Assembly: GCA_031268685.1 (NCBI GenBank)
Contig: JAIRWW010000243.1
Location: forward strand, 1 to 16,575
Direction of reading: 5' to 3'
Source of the DNA: Azoarcus sp.
Lineage (GTDB): Bacteria > Pseudomonadota > Gammaproteobacteria > Burkholderiales > Rhodocyclaceae
Length of the DNA stretch: 16,575 nt
In this document: positions 15,734 through 16,575 of the stretch, one piece after another
How the letters are laid out: the number at the start of each line of letters is the position of its first letter
How positions within the stretch are numbered: position 1 is the stretch's first letter
Program-made: the position numbers and the translations under genes
The notes under the pieces: generated by a model
The model's input: only the letters and a program-made list of their open reading frames with translations
Databases searched by the model: none
What the model was told of the DNA's origin: nothing

Positions 15734-16575
15734 GCCGCCAGCCCTCCCAGCCTTTCGGCGACCCGCATCACCGCGCTGCGCGCGCGTGGATTGGCCGCCG
15801 TCTCGCCTGCGCCGGGCCGCTGCGCCCGCCCGACCAGGGCAAGCCTGGGCGGCGGCAATTCCGACGCGCGCACGGGCAGGCGCGCCGGCAATTGCGGCGG
15901 ACGCGCCTCGTCGCGCATAAAGCGCTTGACGATGCGATCTTCAAGCGAATGAAAGCTGATCACCACCAATCGTCCCCCGGCGCGCAGGCGCTTTACGCAG
16001 ACTGGCAGCACCCGGGACAACTCCTCTAGTTCCTGATTAATGAAAATCCGTAAAGCCTGGAAGCTGCGCGTCGCCGGGTGTTGCCCCGGCTCGCGTGTAC
16101 GGACCGCCTGTTCCACGATCTCGGCAAGTTGCCCTGTGGTTGCAATAGCGCCCCTTGTCCGAGCAATTGCAATCGCCTTTGCAATCGCATGAGCAAACCG
16201 TTCTTCCCCATATTCCCTGAGCACCTCCGTTATCTGGCCGACGGAAGCATCCGCCAGCCATTGCGCCGCGGTCTGGCCGCGGCTGGTGTCCATGCGCATG
16301 TCGAGCGGCGCATCGAACCTGAAACTCATTCCCCTCGCCGCCTCGTCGAGCTGTGGCGAAGACACCCCCAGATCGAGCAGCACGCCGTCGACCCCCTCCA
16401 CGCCGAGGCGATCCAGCACTGCGGCCAGACTGCCGAACGGCGCATGGACGAGCGTGAAGCGGGCATCGTCTATAGCGCTTCCGGCGGCGATTGCCTGCGG
16501 ATCGCGGTCGAGCGCGATCAGCCTGCCCGTCACATCCAGCCTCGAAAGCACTTCCCGGCTGTGCCCTCCCCGGCC
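15730..16575 (-). CDS. rsmH: 16S rRNA (cytosine1402-N4)-methyltransferase RsmH, 5' end missing
   Basis: RsmH (MraW) uses S-adenosylmethionine to methylate N4 of C1402 in the decoding centre of 16S rRNA; it conventionally opens the dcw cluster after mraZ. The gene is cut by the high-coordinate edge. The first visible codons read [10 protein letters not shown], the end of the SAM-binding motif I (DGTFGRGGHS in the family), so about 28-30 residues are missing. Visible motifs, numbered from the first visible residue: ALDRDP (21-26), [12 protein letters not shown] (66-77), MRMD (93-96), GEERFA (123-128), [15 protein letters not shown] (166-180), [15 protein letters not shown] (205-219) and NPRARSA (262-268). 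A GTG in frame at 16551 is not the start because the homology continues upstream of it. The 281 visible codons plus about 30 match the E. coli length (313). The stop overlaps ftsL as ATGA. Confidence 0.97.
   Translation of the reverse strand, partial: GRGGHSREVLSRLDVTGRLIALDRDPQAIAAGSAIDDARFTLVHAPFGSLAAVLDRLGVEGVDGVLLDLGVSSPQLDEAARGMSFRFDAPLDMRMDTSRGQTAAQWLADASVGQITEVLREYGEERFAHAIAKAIAIARTRGAIATTGQLAEIVEQAVRTREPGQHPATRSFQALRIFINQELEELSRVLPVCVKRLRAGGRLVVISFHSLEDRIVKRFMRDEARPPQLPARLPVRASELPPPRLALVGRAQRPGAGETAANPRARSAVMRVAERLGGLAA

Noticed and set aside
1..16575. Mobile element, CRISPR array, tRNA or defence system
   Set aside because: Every stretch is accounted for by dcw genes or the two short gaps described. 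No transposase, direct repeat array or cloverleaf was seen.

Overview
This window carries most of a division and cell wall (dcw) gene cluster from a Gram-negative bacterium, all on the minus strand, so transcription runs from high to low coordinates. The order is rsmH (5' end cut by the window edge), ftsL, ftsI, murE, murF, mraY, murD, ftsW, murG, murC, ddl, ftsQ, ftsA, ftsZ, and then the first codons of lpxC at the low-coordinate edge. GC-rich DNA, the gene order (no murB between murC and ddl, lpxC after ftsZ), a MurE of the meso-diaminopimelate type and an FtsZ ending in AFLRRQAD point to a betaproteobacterium. I favour a Rhodocyclales or Nitrosomonadales-like lineage, but the sequence alone does not settle the genus.

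From about 2.9 to 16.6 kb the DNA is almost wall-to-wall coding. Of the 12 junctions from rsmH to ftsA, nine overlap. Seven are ATGA 4-base overlaps, ftsI/murE shares one or four bases depending on the start codon, and ddl/ftsQ overlaps by 8 bases with a TTG start. The other three are separated by only 2 to 6 bases. Translation is therefore probably coupled along the cluster. Several of the longest open frames start far upstream of the true gene start (ftsI, ftsW, murG, ddl). Shine-Dalgarno sites, overlaps and family alignment place the real starts.

The genes form one pathway. MurC, MurD, MurE and MurF add L-Ala, D-Glu, meso-DAP and D-Ala-D-Ala to UDP-MurNAc, and Ddl makes the D-Ala-D-Ala. 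MraY and MurG build lipids I and II at the membrane. FtsW polymerises lipid II and FtsI crosslinks it at the septum. FtsL and FtsQ are parts of the divisome that regulate FtsWI. FtsA tethers FtsZ filaments to the membrane. RsmH methylates 16S rRNA, and LpxC commits precursor to lipid A.

The two real intergenic gaps lie at the low-coordinate end. The 179-base ftsA-ftsZ gap holds a possible 37-codon reading frame whose stop codon abuts the ftsZ start, an extended -10-like element and a strong ftsZ ribosome binding site. The 138-base ftsZ-lpxC gap holds a perfect 19-bp inverted repeat, a candidate terminator or mRNA-stabilising hairpin. No stretch over 300 bases lacks a gene. I see no mobile element, CRISPR, tRNA or rRNA. 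The points most worth a second look are the ftsA-ftsZ gap and an FtsZ that departs from consensus at several normally conserved positions, including its C-terminal partner-binding peptide. Otherwise this is an ordinary core-genome locus.
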